Shown here: piece by piece, positions 35,321 through 45,335 of the stretch
Layout of the letters: each line of letters starts with the position of its first letter
Numbering within the stretch: position 1 is the stretch's first letter
Assembly: GCF_900114485.1 (NCBI RefSeq)
Contig: NZ_FOTF01000007.1
Location: 1-64,000, forward strand
DNA from: Loktanella salsilacus
GTDB taxonomy: Bacteria; Pseudomonadota; Alphaproteobacteria; Rhodobacterales; Rhodobacteraceae
Length of the DNA stretch: 64,000 nucleotides
Reading direction: 5' to 3'
Made by a program: the position numbers and the translations under genes
The notes under the pieces: generated by a model
Told to the model about the DNA's origin: nothing
What the model saw: the letters and a program-made list of their open reading frames with translations, nothing else
Database searches by the model: none

Positions 35321-35962
35321 ATGACAACGCGTATCAAGATTTGCGGCCTGCGGACTCCGCAGGACGTCGCAACAGCCGTGGCCTGCGGTGCCGATGATAT
35401 CGGTTTGGTTTTCTTTGAAAAATCCCCGCGCCACCTGACGTTAGATGCCGCAGCTGAACTTGCGCTGACCGTCCCTTTGGGCGTGCGCAAGGTCGCGCTG
35501 ACCGTGAACCCGACGGACGAGGCGCTTGATACCTTGCTAGCCCGCGTGCCCGTAGACCTGTTGCAACTGCACGGCCACGAATCGCCGGACCGCGTGGCAG
35601 AGATTCGCACCCGCACCGGTGTGCCTGTGATGAAGGCTGTCGGCATCGGCGACGCAGAAGACTTGGAGGCGCTCGACGCCTACATGGCCGTCTGCGAAGA
35701 AATCTTGGTCGACGCTAAGCCGCCGAAAACAGCTGTGTTGCCCGGCGGCAATGGCCTGACCTTTGACTGGCGTTTGCTGCAAGGGCGCAGCTGGTCTGTG
35801 CCTTGGATGTTGGCCGGCGGTCTGCGTCCGTCCAACGTGGCAGAGGCGATCCGTCTGACCGGTGCGCCGCAAGTCGATGTGTCATCTGGCGTCGAAAGCA
35901 GCCCGGGCGTCAAAGATGCCGATATGATCCGCGATTTCTGCGCGGCGGTGCGCAGCGTCTAA
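35321..35962 (+). CDS. trpF: Phosphoribosylanthranilate isomerase
   Basis: The 213-residue TIM barrel isomerises N-(5-phosphoribosyl)-anthranilate in tryptophan synthesis. It has the catalytic Cys in RIKICGLRTP, the LVFFEKSPRHL loop, QLHGHESPD and the phosphate loop AGGLRPSNVAEAI with DVSSGVESSPGVKD. It starts three bases after lapA and precedes trpB, as in many alphaproteobacteria where trpF-trpB are split from the other trp genes. Confidence 0.96.
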   Translation: MTTRIKICGLRTPQDVATAVACGADDIGLVFFEKSPRHLTLDAAAELALTVPLGVRKVALTVNPTDEALDTLLARVPVDLLQLHGHESPDRVAEIRTRTGVPVMKAVGIGDAEDLEALDAYMAVCEEILVDAKPPKTAVLPGGNGLTFDWRLLQGRSWSVPWMLAGGLRPSNVAEAIRLTGAPQVDVSSGVESSPGVKDADMIRDFCAAVRSV

Positions 35963-36040
35963 CCCTGCGGCGTGCTGCCCGCTTTACCCTTGGCGCGCAC
36001 GGGTTTACTGCTAGCTCAACAATTTTACGGGGGATGGGCC

Positions 36041-37267
36041 ATGCCTGAAGATCTTTTCAACAGCTTTATGAATGGGCCCGACGAAAAGGGTCGTTTTGGC
36101 GATTTCGGCGGGCGTTTCGTGTCAGAGACATTGATGCCGCTGATCCTGAGCCTTGAGGAAGAGTACGAAAAGGCCAAGACGGACGACAGTTTCTGGGCCG
36201 AGATGAACGATCTGTGGACCCACTACGTTGGTCGTCCCAGCCCGCTCTACTTTGCCGAACGGCTTACCGACCATCTGGGCGGTGCCAAGGTCTATATGAA
36301 GCGCGACGAGCTGAACCACACCGGCGCGCATAAGATCAACAACGTGCTGGGCCAGATCATTCTGGCACGCCGCATGGGCAAAACCCGGATCATCGCTGAA
36401 ACCGGGGCAGGGCAGCACGGCGTGGCCACCGCGACGGTCTGCGCCAAGTTTGGTCTGAAGTGTGTTGTTTACATGGGTGCCCACGACGTTGAACGTCAGG
36501 CCCCCAACGTGTTCCGCATGCGCCTACTGGGGGCGGAAGTCGTGCCCGTGACCTCTGGTCGTGGCACGTTGAAGGACGCGATGAACGACGCGCTGCGCGA
36601 CTGGGTGACCAACGTGCGCGACACCTTTTATTGCATCGGCACTGTGGCTGGCCCGCACCCTTATCCTGCGATGGTCCGCGATTTTCAGGCCATCATCGGC
36701 AAGGAAACCCGCGAACAGATGCACGCTGCTGAGGGCCGTTTGCCTGACACGCTGATTGCTGCGATCGGTGGCGGGTCGAACGCCATGGGACTGTTCTTTC
36801 CCTTTCTTGACGACAAATCGGTGAACATCATCGGGGTCGAGGCTGGCGGCAAAGGCGTGAATGCCAAGATGGAGCATTGTGCGTCCTTGACCGGCGGGCG
36901 CCCCGGCGTTCTGCACGGCAACCGCACCTATCTGCTGCAGGACGATGACGGCCAGATCCTTGAAGGGTTCAGCATCTCGGCCGGCCTTGATTATCCCGGC
37001 ATCGGGCCAGAGCATGCTTGGCTGCATGACATCGGCCGCGCACAATATGTGTCCATCACGGATGTTGAGGCGCTTGAGGCGTTCCAGCTGTCCTGCGCGC
37101 TAGAAGGCATCATTCCCGCGCTAGAGCCGTCGCACGCGCTGGCCCATGTGATGAAGATCGCACCGACCCTGCCCAAGGATCACCTGCTGGTGATGAACAT
37201 GTGTGGGCGCGGCGACAAAGACATCTTTACCGTCGCCAAGCACCTTGGGTTTGATATGAAAATCTGA
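36041..37267 (+). CDS. trpB: Tryptophan synthase beta chain
   Basis: The 408-residue PLP enzyme condenses indole with serine. The cofactor lysine is K98 in [23 protein letters not shown] and GGGSNAMG form the substrate and phosphate loops. Length is normal. ATG at 36041 follows ACGGGGG; an upstream in-frame ATG at 35972 would add an unlikely leader. trpA does not follow; the next gene is convergent, so alpha-chain synthesis is encoded elsewhere. Confidence 0.97.
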   Translation: MPEDLFNSFMNGPDEKGRFGDFGGRFVSETLMPLILSLEEEYEKAKTDDSFWAEMNDLWTHYVGRPSPLYFAERLTDHLGGAKVYMKRDELNHTGAHKINNVLGQIILARRMGKTRIIAETGAGQHGVATATVCAKFGLKCVVYMGAHDVERQAPNVFRMRLLGAEVVPVTSGRGTLKDAMNDALRDWVTNVRDTFYCIGTVAGPHPYPAMVRDFQAIIGKETREQMHAAEGRLPDTLIAAIGGGSNAMGLFFPFLDDKSVNIIGVEAGGKGVNAKMEHCASLTGGRPGVLHGNRTYLLQDDDGQILEGFSISAGLDYPGIGPEHAWLHDIGRAQYVSITDVEALEAFQLSCALEGIIPALEPSHALAHVMKIAPTLPKDHLLVMNMCGRGDKDIFTVAKHLGFDMKI

Positions 37268-37277
37268 CCTTAGCGGG

Positions 37278-37946
37278 TCACTCAATAGGGGCGTCGTCCG
37301 GGATTGGGACGACGTCCGCCTCATCAGTGGCGGCTGCTTCTTCTGGTGCCTCTGGCGCTGGTTTGCGGCGTAGGTCCAAAATATCCAGATCAGATTCCAG
37401 TAAGGGCTGCGGCATCAGGATGCGAATCCGGTCCGGCTCTGGCTGGGTGACGATACCGACGACGGGCCAGAGGGTGCCGTCGCTGGTATTCTCTGGCGGC
37501 AGATCGGCATAGGGCAGGGGCGCGGTATCCGTGACATAGCCGGTACCTGTCAGGATCATCGCACCATCAACCAGTGTAATCTGCCCCATTAGGCGTTGAG
37601 AGCCGCTTGTCTTATCAATGACAAAGGCAGCGCCGTCTGCGGTGATTATGCAGTCGAACGGTGCATAGGTGACAAGCGCGCTCAGGTCCCCGCCCAGCTT
37701 CAGCGTGCGGCACGTCCAGTCGCCGGGCAGGCTGGTGGCCAGCGGTGCCAAAGCGGTGCCTGACAGGACTTCTTGTAGCAGGTCCACATCACCTAAGCCG
37801 CCACCCGCAAAGGCCTGCAGTAGCGCCGATCCGGCGGTTGCGTTAAAAGCATCCAGCCGCGCCTGATCTGCGCCGCGGATAGGGGACGCGTCTTGCGCGA
37901 AGACAACGGTCGGCAGCAGCAGCGCAAGGGAAACGGCGCGGATCAC
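37278..37946 (-). CDS. Secreted DUF4893-like protein
   Basis: The 222-residue product has a signal peptide (MIRAVSLALLLPTVVFAQ). The mature part contains DWTCRTLKLGG and a second cysteine in APFDCII, then KTSGSQRLMGQI, a pattern seen in DUF4893 proteins of alphaproteobacteria. The C-terminus is a Pro/Glu/Ala-rich tail. It overlaps the stop of the DUF2237 gene by four bases. Function is unknown; a periplasmic role with one disulfide is inferred. Confidence 0.7.
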   Translation of the reverse strand: MIRAVSLALLLPTVVFAQDASPIRGADQARLDAFNATAGSALLQAFAGGGLGDVDLLQEVLSGTALAPLATSLPGDWTCRTLKLGGDLSALVTYAPFDCIITADGAAFVIDKTSGSQRLMGQITLVDGAMILTGTGYVTDTAPLPYADLPPENTSDGTLWPVVGIVTQPEPDRIRILMPQPLLESDLDILDLRRKPAPEAPEEAAATDEADVVPIPDDAPIE

Positions 37947-38317
37947 AGGGATACCGCATACAGCCGCAGCACATCGATGGGCACGATTTCCAAGGCGCGG
38001 ACGTGGGTTGCGTACAAGTTCACCTGCGGCGCGCAGCCTTCGTCATGGGCTTGCAAAAAGCGGCTGGCGCACAGGCACCAACTGCTTCCTGGGTTTAGGC
38101 CGGCAAAGCCGAACTCTGGCCGCGGTGTGGTCAGATCGTTGCCTAGGTATTTTGAGAACGCCAGAAACTCTGCCGTCATCACGGCGCAGACCGTGTGGCT
38201 GCCTTGATCGGCAGCGCAGGTGTCGCAGGCCCCGTTCCGAAAGAACCCTGTCATGGGCGCGGTCGAGCAGGTCTGCAACGTGCTGCCAAGAACGTTGAAA
38301 GAGGGGTCTTTTTCCAT
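37943..38317 (-). CDS. DUF2237 family protein
   Basis: The 124-residue cysteine-rich protein matches the DUF2237 pattern: SFNVLGSTLQTC, TGFFRNGACDT, HTVCAVMTAEFL, GNDLTTPRPEFGFAGLNPG and WCLCASR. No signal peptide is present. Its stop overlaps the downstream DUF4893 start, so the two are translationally linked. Members are widespread in bacteria and eukaryotes and have no assigned function. Confidence 0.85.
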   Translation of the reverse strand: MEKDPSFNVLGSTLQTCSTAPMTGFFRNGACDTCAADQGSHTVCAVMTAEFLAFSKYLGNDLTTPRPEFGFAGLNPGSSWCLCASRFLQAHDEGCAPQVNLYATHVRALEIVPIDVLRLYAVSL

Positions 38318-38346
38318 GCGGTATCCTAACGTTATGGCGGGCGGCG

Positions 38347-39384
38347 TCAGTCTGGGGCGATCCAGTCAATCCAGCGTCCGTGAAAATCGACCCGCGCCAG
38401 CTGTACGGTCACATTCCCCGGCCACAGGCGCAAGGTCAGTGCAGCACCGGGGGCGTCAGTGCCGTCCGCCTCCATCCCCAGCCATGCCAGCGGGGTGTCA
38501 TCGGTCGCGCTTGCTCCGGCGGCCTCGATGCGGGCGCGGCCTAGGGCTTGGCGGTCAGCGGGGAAATATTGCCATGTAATCGTGTGATAGATCAGGTGCA
38601 ATTGGCCCCGCACATGGGGCAGGCGGGGCGTCAGCCCGTCGATGGCATCGCCTTTCATGACAGGCGCGCCCGCAATTGCCATGGCAGCGCGGGTCATGTC
38701 CAGCCTATGCGGTTGATCCGCCCACAGGTAGGCTTGCAAGCGTAGGGCGTCATCTGGGTTTTGCGGGTGCAGCGGGTTTAGATCGACACCAAGGCGGTCC
38801 ACAACAACAGGCGCAGTGCGGGGCGGCACAGGCCCGGTCCATGTCGGCGACAACGTCAGCGCGGCATCATCCGGTCCATAGCGCATATCCGGCAGCGACA
38901 GGGCAAAGCGGTCGCACATCAGGTTCAACCCGGCGCTGGCCCCAAGCTCTGTCAGTCTCACAGGTAACGGATGACGTGCGTGCAGCCAGTGCAGTGCGGC
39001 GATGATGCCCGCAGCGCGGCGCACCTCGTTGGTTTGCGGCGCATTGTCGATAAAGCGGTCGATAAAGGCCGCGTGTTCCACCAGCGCCGCGCTAACGGCC
39101 TGCCAAAGCGCATCATCGCTGACGTCATGGGGCGGATAGGCCAGCATCAAGGCGTCATCCCCGTTCAGCCGAAGGGCATGCAGCGCACCGCACAAGCGCA
39201 GCGGCACGCTTTGCCCTTTTGCGCCCGTGTCACCCAGCCAGTGAAAGATGCGGGTTCGGATCTGGCCTTCAGGCCAATCGCGCTGGGTCAACAAAGTGCA
39301 CAGCCGCGCCATAAAGGGCGATTCCATGTTTGCACAATGCACCGCCTGATCGATGGACGACGCGGCGATGGCCTCAGGCATCAT
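38347..39384 (-). CDS. DUF2332 family protein
   Basis: The 345-residue protein has the DUF2332 features: RLTELGASAGLNLMCDRF (a glycine-rich, methyltransferase-like loop), VVDRLGVDLNPLHP and LIYHTITWQYFP. The fold may be Rossmann-like and the LGASAGLN loop could bind SAM, but activity is unproven. Its start overlaps the pth stop by four bases, and it leads into the DUF2237 and DUF4893 genes, giving a pth-led minus-strand run. Confidence 0.82.
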   Translation of the reverse strand: MMPEAIAASSIDQAVHCANMESPFMARLCTLLTQRDWPEGQIRTRIFHWLGDTGAKGQSVPLRLCGALHALRLNGDDALMLAYPPHDVSDDALWQAVSAALVEHAAFIDRFIDNAPQTNEVRRAAGIIAALHWLHARHPLPVRLTELGASAGLNLMCDRFALSLPDMRYGPDDAALTLSPTWTGPVPPRTAPVVVDRLGVDLNPLHPQNPDDALRLQAYLWADQPHRLDMTRAAMAIAGAPVMKGDAIDGLTPRLPHVRGQLHLIYHTITWQYFPADRQALGRARIEAAGASATDDTPLAWLGMEADGTDAPGAALTLRLWPGNVTVQLARVDFHGRWIDWIAPD

Positions 39385-40079
39385 CGGAAACGGTCTTTCA
39401 AACGCTCCAGTGCGCTGCGGGTGTCTTCTTGTGGTGCGGCTTCGGATGGGGCGGGGCTGGACGCAGGGGCAGAGGCGGGGGCTTTGCCGGGCTTTGTCGT
39501 CGAAGACCGGGGCGGCGCGGCGCGCAGGGCAATCGCATTCAGGAATTTGTCGCCGTGCCCGTCGATCAACTGCCCGATGCCGTCAGATATGCCGCGCATC
39601 ACGTCGTCCAGCCATTCCTGATCCGCTTTGGCAAAGTCGTGCAGCACATAGCCCGCGACCCGGTCCTTGTGCCCCGGATGCCCAATGCCAAGGCGCACGC
39701 GGTCGTATTCCGGCCCCAGATGCGCATGGATCGACCGCAGCCCGTTGTGCCCCGCATGACCGCCGCCTGTTTTCAGCCGCACCTTGCTAGGCGCAAGGTC
39801 CAGTTCATCGTGGAACACGATCACATCGGCAGGCGCGACCTTATGAAAGGCGCAGGCAGCCTGAACCGATCGTCCCGAATCGTTCATGAATGTGGTGGGT
39901 TTCAGCAGCAGCACCTTGTCCGCGCCAAGCCGGCCTTCGGACACATCGCCGTTGAATTTTGCGCGCCACGGGCCAAAGCCGTGATCGGACGCGATCCGGT
40001 CCATCGCCATGAACCCGATGTTATGACGGTGGCCCGCATATTGCGAACCGGGATTACCAAGACCAACAAGTATTTTCAT
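39381..40079 (-). CDS. pth: Peptidyl-tRNA hydrolase
   Basis: The 232-residue enzyme frees peptides from prematurely released peptidyl-tRNA. LVGLGNPGSQYAGHRHNIGF includes the catalytic His19; KPTTFMNDSGRSV, VFHDELDL and GGGHAGHNGLRSI complete the active site. The C-terminal 40 residues are a Pro/Ala/Ser-rich extension not needed for the fold. It follows rplY by 82 bases, the usual rplY-pth pairing. Confidence 0.95.
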   Translation of the reverse strand: MKILVGLGNPGSQYAGHRHNIGFMAMDRIASDHGFGPWRAKFNGDVSEGRLGADKVLLLKPTTFMNDSGRSVQAACAFHKVAPADVIVFHDELDLAPSKVRLKTGGGHAGHNGLRSIHAHLGPEYDRVRLGIGHPGHKDRVAGYVLHDFAKADQEWLDDVMRGISDGIGQLIDGHGDKFLNAIALRAAPPRSSTTKPGKAPASAPASSPAPSEAAPQEDTRSALERLKDRFR

Positions 40080-40161
40080 GACCCATCGTTAACCCGCGCG
40101 CGGCGCATGGAAAAGGGGCCAGATGTGAAAAGGGGCCCCGCAGGGCCCCCGTTCGGTCGTC

Positions 40162-40806
40162 TTATTCGCCGTCGACTTCGGTCGCTGGAACTTCGTCAGC
40201 TGCGACATCATCTTCATCATCGGCAGTCATCGTCTTAGGTGCTGCAATGTTGGCGATGACGAAGTCACGGTCAGAGATGACCGGCTTTGCGCCTTCGGGA
40301 AGCTGTACGTCGCTGAAGTGGATGGTATCGCCCATCGCACGGCCAGCCAGGTCGATCGTCAGGTGGTCGGGGATTTCACCGGCCAGGACGTTCATCTCGA
40401 CTTCGTTGCGAACCACGGTCAGCGTGCCGCCACCGGATTTCAGCGCCTTGCACTCTTCTTCGTTGATGAACTCAACAGGAAGGAAGATGTTCACGCGGCT
40501 TGTACGCTTAAGGCGCATAAAGTCGATGTGCGTTGGCAGGTCTTTCACAACGTGGCGCTGAACGCCGCGGCAGATGACGCGGACGTCGTCGTGGCCTTCA
40601 ACCTTCAGGTTGAACAGCGTGGACATGAAGCGGCCCTTACGCAGACGCGTCAGCAGCTTGTTAAAGTCCAGTTGCAGGGCAACGGGGTCAACACCGCCAC
40701 CATAAACAACGCCAGGAACCATTCCGTTACGACGGGCTGTGCGGGCGGCCCCCTTGCCTGTCCCCGCGCGGACCTCGGCGTGCAGATCAGGGATCTTGTC
40801 AGCCAT
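40162..40806 (-). CDS. rplY: 50S ribosomal protein L25 (general stress protein Ctc form)
   Basis: The 214-residue protein binds 5S rRNA. The N-terminal L25 domain carries [16 protein letters not shown], followed by the C-terminal TL5/Ctc beta domain ([21 protein letters not shown]). It ends in an acidic tail. The length is that of the long Ctc form rather than the short enteric L25. It is the first gene of the rplY-pth run. Confidence 0.95.
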   Translation of the reverse strand: MADKIPDLHAEVRAGTGKGAARTARRNGMVPGVVYGGGVDPVALQLDFNKLLTRLRKGRFMSTLFNLKVEGHDDVRVICRGVQRHVVKDLPTHIDFMRLKRTSRVNIFLPVEFINEEECKALKSGGGTLTVVRNEVEMNVLAGEIPDHLTIDLAGRAMGDTIHFSDVQLPEGAKPVISDRDFVIANIAAPKTMTADDEDDVAADEVPATEVDGE

Positions 40807-40955
40807 TGGTATTCTCCAAATGTAGTGGGACCGCCCTCCAAGGGTGTGCGGTCCGATGAAGTCGCGCCTATAGCGTTCCTTGGTCTGTTTTGAAAGAGGG
40901 TGCGTATATTAAAATGTGCGCCCCGTGGCTGGCGGTGGTGCCGGGTGCGGGGTCG

Positions 40956-40989
40956 GTGCCTCCGGCGGGAGTGTATCTGGCAAGATGAT
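40956..40989 (-). repeat. Dispersed element B, copy 2
   Basis: GTGCCTCCGGCGGGAGTGTA followed by TCTGGCAAGATGAT. The first part repeats 8631-8646. It lies just past the lldD stop and may mark its transcript end. Confidence 0.5.
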
Positions 40990-40997
40990 GGGAGGCG

Positions 40998-42161
40998 TTA
41001 GGCCCAGTCGCCTTCAAAGTCCTTTGGCACAAGCAGTACGTCGCGGTCGACATCGGCGATGTCGCGCTTGCCGCACAGGGCCATGGTCAGATCCATTTCG
41101 CGGGCCAAGATTTCCAGCGATTTCGTCACGCCTGCTTCGCCCATCGCGCCAAGGCCATAGATGTAAGCGCGGCCGATCATGACGCCGTGGGCCCCCAGCG
41201 CGCGGGCCTTCAGGATGTCCTGACCGGACCGGATACCGCTGTCCATCAGCACTTCGGTCTGGGTGCCGACCGCCGCGACGATGGCGGGCAGCATGCGGAT
41301 CGCGGACAGTGCGCCGTCCAGCTGGCGGCCGCCGTGGTTGGACACGACAATGGCGTCGCAGCCGACGGCGACGGCCTTTTTCGCGTCCTCGACATCAAGG
41401 ATACCCTTAAGAATCAGCTTGCCGCCCCATTTTTCCTTGAGGCGCGCGATCATGCCCCAATCAAGCTTGGGCTCGAACTGTTCGGCGGTCCAAGACGACA
41501 GGGACGACATATCGGTCGCCGATTTTGCGTGGCCGACGATATTGCCAAAGCTGCGGTTCTTGGTTTGCAGCATCTCCAACCCCCAAGACCACTTGGTCGC
41601 AATGTTCAGAATCGTTTTAGGCGTCAGTTTCGGCGGGGCAGACAGGCCGTTTTTCAGGTCCTTGTGCCGCTGGCCAAGCAGTTGCAGATCCAGCGTCAGC
41701 ACCAGTGCGTCGCAGCCTGCGTGTTTGGCGCGGTTGATGATGTTATCAACGAATTCTTCATCGCGCATGACGTAAAGCTGAAACCAGAAGGGGGCCTTTG
41801 TGGCCTTGGCGACGTCTTCGATGGAACAGATCGACATGGTTGAAAGGGTGTAGGGCACGCCGAATTTCAGCGCGGCGCGGGCGGCTTTGATTTCGCCATC
41901 GGCGCATTGCATCCCGGTCATGCCAACAGGGGCAAGGGCGACGGGCATGGCCACGTCGCGGCCAATCATCGTGCTGGCCAGCGTGCGGTTGGACATATCG
42001 ACAGCGATGCGCTGACGCAGGCGCAGTTTGTCAAAGTCAGAGGTATTTTCGCGGAAGGTTTGTTCGGTCCAGCTGCCGCTTTCGCAGTAGTCAAAGAACA
42101 TCTTTGGCGCCCGGCGGCGGTGCATCTGTTTCAGATCGTCGATGGTTGTGATGACGGGCAT
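40998..42161 (-). CDS. lldD: FMN-dependent L-lactate dehydrogenase
   Basis: The 387-residue alpha-hydroxy-acid dehydrogenase oxidises L-lactate to pyruvate at the membrane. FMN-binding segments APVGMTGMQ and LTLDLQLLGQRHKD, the catalytic His in VSNHGGRQLDGA and the loop DSGIRSGQDILKARALGA are present. The family also contains glycolate and mandelate oxidases, so substrate is inferred by overall length and pattern. No lactate permease or LldR regulator is adjacent. Element B follows its stop. Confidence 0.88.
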   Translation of the reverse strand: MPVITTIDDLKQMHRRRAPKMFFDYCESGSWTEQTFRENTSDFDKLRLRQRIAVDMSNRTLASTMIGRDVAMPVALAPVGMTGMQCADGEIKAARAALKFGVPYTLSTMSICSIEDVAKATKAPFWFQLYVMRDEEFVDNIINRAKHAGCDALVLTLDLQLLGQRHKDLKNGLSAPPKLTPKTILNIATKWSWGLEMLQTKNRSFGNIVGHAKSATDMSSLSSWTAEQFEPKLDWGMIARLKEKWGGKLILKGILDVEDAKKAVAVGCDAIVVSNHGGRQLDGALSAIRMLPAIVAAVGTQTEVLMDSGIRSGQDILKARALGAHGVMIGRAYIYGLGAMGEAGVTKSLEILAREMDLTMALCGKRDIADVDRDVLLVPKDFEGDWA

Positions 42162-42225
42162 GGGCGCTACCTTCGCAAATTGGTCAGCTTACCTTGCCAA
42201 TTTCGGGGTGCGCTGGCAATGCCTG

Positions 42226-42663
42226 CTAGATGTCAATCCACAGGGTAATCGGCCCATCATTGGTCAGGTTCACCGCCATATCCGCGCCAAACTGCCCGGT
42301 TTGTGTGGTGATACCCAGCTTTTGGACCTCAGCGATGAACGCTTCATACGCAGCGCGGCCTTCTTCTGGGCGGGCGGCGCTGGAAAAGCCGGGGCGGTTG
42401 CCACGGCTTGTGTCGCCGGCCAGCGTGAACTGCGACACGATCAGCGCGGTGCGATGCGTGTCCAGCAGGGACAGGTTCATCTTACCAGCGTCATCCTTAA
42501 AGATGCGCAGCTTTGCGATCTTGGCGGCCATTTTCGCCGGGGCGTCCGGGGCATCATCCGCCATCGCGCAGATCAGGATCAGCAGGCCGGGACCAATGGC
42601 CCCGACGGTATCACCGTCGATGGCAACACTGGCCTGAGTGACCCGCTGGATCAGGGCGCGCAT
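42226..42663 (-). CDS. dtd: D-aminoacyl-tRNA deacylase
   Basis: The 145-residue homodimeric enzyme hydrolyses D-aminoacyl-tRNAs and glycyl-tRNA(Ala). It begins [17 protein letters not shown] and contains the active-site [17 protein letters not shown] and the cross-subunit motif [13 protein letters not shown], whose GP pair guards chirality. ATG at 42663 gives the standard length; the open frame upstream overlaps the kinase gene. It is one base from the PfkB kinase stop. Confidence 0.96.
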   Translation of the reverse strand: MRALIQRVTQASVAIDGDTVGAIGPGLLILICAMADDAPDAPAKMAAKIAKLRIFKDDAGKMNLSLLDTHRTALIVSQFTLAGDTSRGNRPGFSSAARPEEGRAAYEAFIAEVQKLGITTQTGQFGADMAVNLTNDGPITLWIDI

Positions 42664-42664
42664 C

Positions 42665-43570
42665 TTATAGCTCGTGCGCCCAAGGCGGGTTTGCCCCGGC
42701 GCGGGCGACGGTAATCGCGGCAGATTTAGCGCCAAGGGCGGCGGCATCACGCAGCTGATCGTTTGTTGCACCTGCGACGCCAGCTTTGGACAGCAGACCC
42801 GCTTGGTCCAGCCCGGCTAGGAAGCCCGCGTTAAACGTATCGCCAGCGCCGACCGTATCGACAACCGTTGCCTTGACGGCGGGCACGTCGAATTGGCCGC
42901 GGCGGGTGATGATCGTCGCGCCTTCAGCCCCTTTGGTCATCAGCACGACCTGGGTTGCGCTGTCGCCCAGCAGGGATGCGCCGTCGTGGTTGCCCGTCAG
43001 CCACGTCAGATCCTCGTCCGATATTTTGACAATATCGGCCACGGCCAGCATTGCGTTCAGGCGCGCGCGGTAGGCGGCCTCGTCCTTGATGAAGCCGGGG
43101 CGGATGTTGGGGTCGATCATAGTCAGCTTGGTCGGTGCTTCGCGCAGCATCAGCGCTTTATACGCCTCGCCGCAGGGTTCGACGACCAAAGAGATGCCGC
43201 CAAAGAACAGCGCATCGGCGGTGATATCGGGCAGGTCGGCGGCCGTCAGCATCCGCCCAGCGGTGTTTTCGTCATAAAACGCATAGGTGGCGTGGCCGTT
43301 CAGCAGCCGCACAAACGCCAGCGTTGTTGGCCGGTCAGAGATATGGGACGGGCTGCTGTCGACCTTGCTGTCCGCCAGCACGGTCCGCAACTGCTCTCCG
43401 AATAGGTCAGACGACAGGCCAGAGAAGAACTGAACCTGCGATCCCAAGCGGCCCAAAGCGATCGCCGTATTGAACACCGCGCCGCCGGCATAGGGGGCAA
43501 AGGCGGCTTCGCCAGCAGGCGTTTCGCGTGGCAGCATGTCGATTAGCGCTTCGCCGCAACAGATGATCAT
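42665..43570 (-). CDS. PfkB-family sugar kinase (fructokinase-like)
   Basis: The 301-residue ribokinase-fold enzyme phosphorylates a sugar with ATP. It starts [13 protein letters not shown] and has the anion hole and catalytic Asp in [18 protein letters not shown], the PfkB signature. The N-terminal [15 protein letters not shown] loop resembles fructokinases, so D-fructose is the best guess. It starts 13 bases downstream of the zinc-ribbon gene; that link to the stress cluster is probably incidental. No sugar transporter is adjacent. Confidence 0.85.
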   Translation of the reverse strand: MIICCGEALIDMLPRETPAGEAAFAPYAGGAVFNTAIALGRLGSQVQFFSGLSSDLFGEQLRTVLADSKVDSSPSHISDRPTTLAFVRLLNGHATYAFYDENTAGRMLTAADLPDITADALFFGGISLVVEPCGEAYKALMLREAPTKLTMIDPNIRPGFIKDEAAYRARLNAMLAVADIVKISDEDLTWLTGNHDGASLLGDSATQVVLMTKGAEGATIITRRGQFDVPAVKATVVDTVGAGDTFNAGFLAGLDQAGLLSKAGVAGATNDQLRDAAALGAKSAAITVARAGANPPWAHEL

Positions 43571-43583
43571 CGGACAGGTCCCC

Positions 43584-44696
43584 CTATTGGTTCATCGCGT
43601 AGAAATACCCGACTGTTAGCGCAAACACCAGCCCGAGGAGGACCGCAAACGCGATCTTCCACTTGGAATAGGGCCGCTCACCCTGCACGCGCCCGGTGCG
43701 GCCGTTGACGACAAAGCGGTAGGTCTGGCCGTTGTATTTATAGGCCGCCATCCAGACCGGCAGCAGGATATGTTTGAAAGTCACCGCTGATACCTGCGTC
43801 TGCACGTTCGTCACCCGCTGCTCGTCCCCGCCGATGTCGAACTTCACATCGCGTAGGATCATCCGGTCCATATAACCGCGCGCTTGGGTAAAGCCGTCTT
43901 GCAGTGCGACCTGATAACCTTCGGCCATAAAACCAGCGAGGTATTGCGGCTGGTAAGGCTCAAGCTCCGACAGATCCCACGGCTCTAGCCCGTCGGTGTA
44001 TTGCTTGGGCAAACTGGTGGAGGCCAGCACCAACACATCGTCAAAAAAGCGCTGCACGCGGCCAGCGGCGCTGCGCCAGCGGGTGTGCTGTTCGCGGATG
44101 GTGCGGGTTTTACCGTCCCGCGTCACGGTGCGGGTGGTGTAATAATGGGTGCCGCGCTGGCCGGTGTAACTGCTGGCCGTCTGCGCATCAAAGGTCCAGT
44201 AGGGCACATAGATGCCGTCCATCGCACGGCCCTTGCGGGCGTATTCGGTCAGACCGCCGGGGGCGAACCACAGGCTGCCCAGCCAGTCGGTCATCGCATC
44301 GCGGGCGCGGGCTTGGTCCAGCGCAAAGGGCAGCAGGCCGCGTGGTTTGATCTGGCGATGCGGGCCGGTGTCGGTGACGACGGGCGTTGCGCAAAAGGGG
44401 CATTCGGCGGCATGTGTGTCGCCTGCCAACTCGAACTGCGCACCGCAGTTGGGGCAGGACTGGACGCGTGTGTCCTCCATCTCGGCCCCCGGCAGTGCGT
44501 TGTCCAAGGCTTTGCGGAAATCCAGTTCGACCATGCCGCCAAAAGGGCCAGCGCCGCCGCCGATGGCTTCGGTATTGCCGCAGTGATCACAAACCAATTG
44601 CGCGCTGGCGGGATCAAAACGCAGGTCGGACCCGCAGGTGTGACACGGAAAGCGGTGGTCGTTTTGGGGGGCGACTAGGGGGGCTTCGGCGGTCAT
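43584..44696 (-). CDS. Double zinc-ribbon membrane-anchored protein (YdjG-like)
   Basis: The 370-residue product has two zinc ribbons at the N-terminus, CHTCG/CDHCG and CPNCG/CPFCA, a long middle domain rich in Tyr and Trp (GIYVPYWTFDAQTASSYTGQ) and one C-terminal membrane helix. It resembles proteins sometimes mislabelled as primosomal N' and, in layout, Bacillus YdjG, which works with an SPFH partner in envelope stress. ATG at 44696 follows GAGGG. It closes the cluster of XpaC-like, TelA-like and SPFH genes on the same strand. Confidence 0.75.
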   Translation of the reverse strand: MTAEAPLVAPQNDHRFPCHTCGSDLRFDPASAQLVCDHCGNTEAIGGGAGPFGGMVELDFRKALDNALPGAEMEDTRVQSCPNCGAQFELAGDTHAAECPFCATPVVTDTGPHRQIKPRGLLPFALDQARARDAMTDWLGSLWFAPGGLTEYARKGRAMDGIYVPYWTFDAQTASSYTGQRGTHYYTTRTVTRDGKTRTIREQHTRWRSAAGRVQRFFDDVLVLASTSLPKQYTDGLEPWDLSELEPYQPQYLAGFMAEGYQVALQDGFTQARGYMDRMILRDVKFDIGGDEQRVTNVQTQVSAVTFKHILLPVWMAAYKYNGQTYRFVVNGRTGRVQGERPYSKWKIAFAVLLGLVFALTVGYFYAMNQ

Positions 44697-44765
44697 CGGA
44701 CCCTCGGGCAGGTTTGCGGAACTGCCCAAGGGATAGCGCGGTGCGCGGCGGGGCGCCAGCGCGGC

Positions 44766-45257
44766 TTAATCTGCGGTGCCGCGCGTCATGCGGCGCAGGG
44801 TCGCGTCTTTTAGGAAATAGTGGTGATAAAGCGCGATTAGCGCATGGCCCAAGGCCACGATCATCAACGCATTTGCCACCAGAGCATGCGGATCACCGAC
44901 GGCACGGATTTTCAGATACCACGTCACGGCACCCATCGCCGGGGCCAGAAACATCAGCAGATACAGCAGACGGTGGCCCCAAGTCCCGGCTTTTTCCATC
45001 AGCGGTGGTTGGCCCGCAATCGGGGCTGGGGCACCTTGCATCCAGCGCACGATCATTCGGATCACGACCAGCAGTAGCACCGCTGTGCCCAGCCAGACAT
45101 GCCATGTATTGCCGTCAAACCCGCTTAGGTTTTCCTGCATCCGGGTCCGCAGGGCGCGGCCCATGCCATCGCCCAGCCACCAGGTTGCAAGGATCAGCAC
45201 CGCAATCAGCCAATGCAGGCCGATTTGAAGTTTGGAATAGCGGGTTTTGTCGGCCAT
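44766..45257 (-). CDS. Cytochrome b561-type membrane protein
   Basis: The 163-residue protein has four membrane helices with the histidines expected to hold two b haems: LQIGLHWLIAVLI, TWHVWLG, TWGHRLLYLLM and GHALIALYHHYF. It would pass electrons, perhaps from quinol to a periplasmic acceptor such as superoxide. ATG at 45257 follows AAGGGA; an ATG at 45290 would add 11 residues. It lies between the SPFH and zinc-ribbon genes on the same strand, but whether it belongs to their function is not known. Confidence 0.88.
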   Translation of the reverse strand: MADKTRYSKLQIGLHWLIAVLILATWWLGDGMGRALRTRMQENLSGFDGNTWHVWLGTAVLLLVVIRMIVRWMQGAPAPIAGQPPLMEKAGTWGHRLLYLLMFLAPAMGAVTWYLKIRAVGDPHALVANALMIVALGHALIALYHHYFLKDATLRRMTRGTAD

Positions 45258-45335
45258 CGGTCTGGTCCCTTGCGTTGTGCCATCAGACATCTAACGCAAG
45301 GTAAACACAGTTCCGTCGCGGGCCGTTACAAGTTT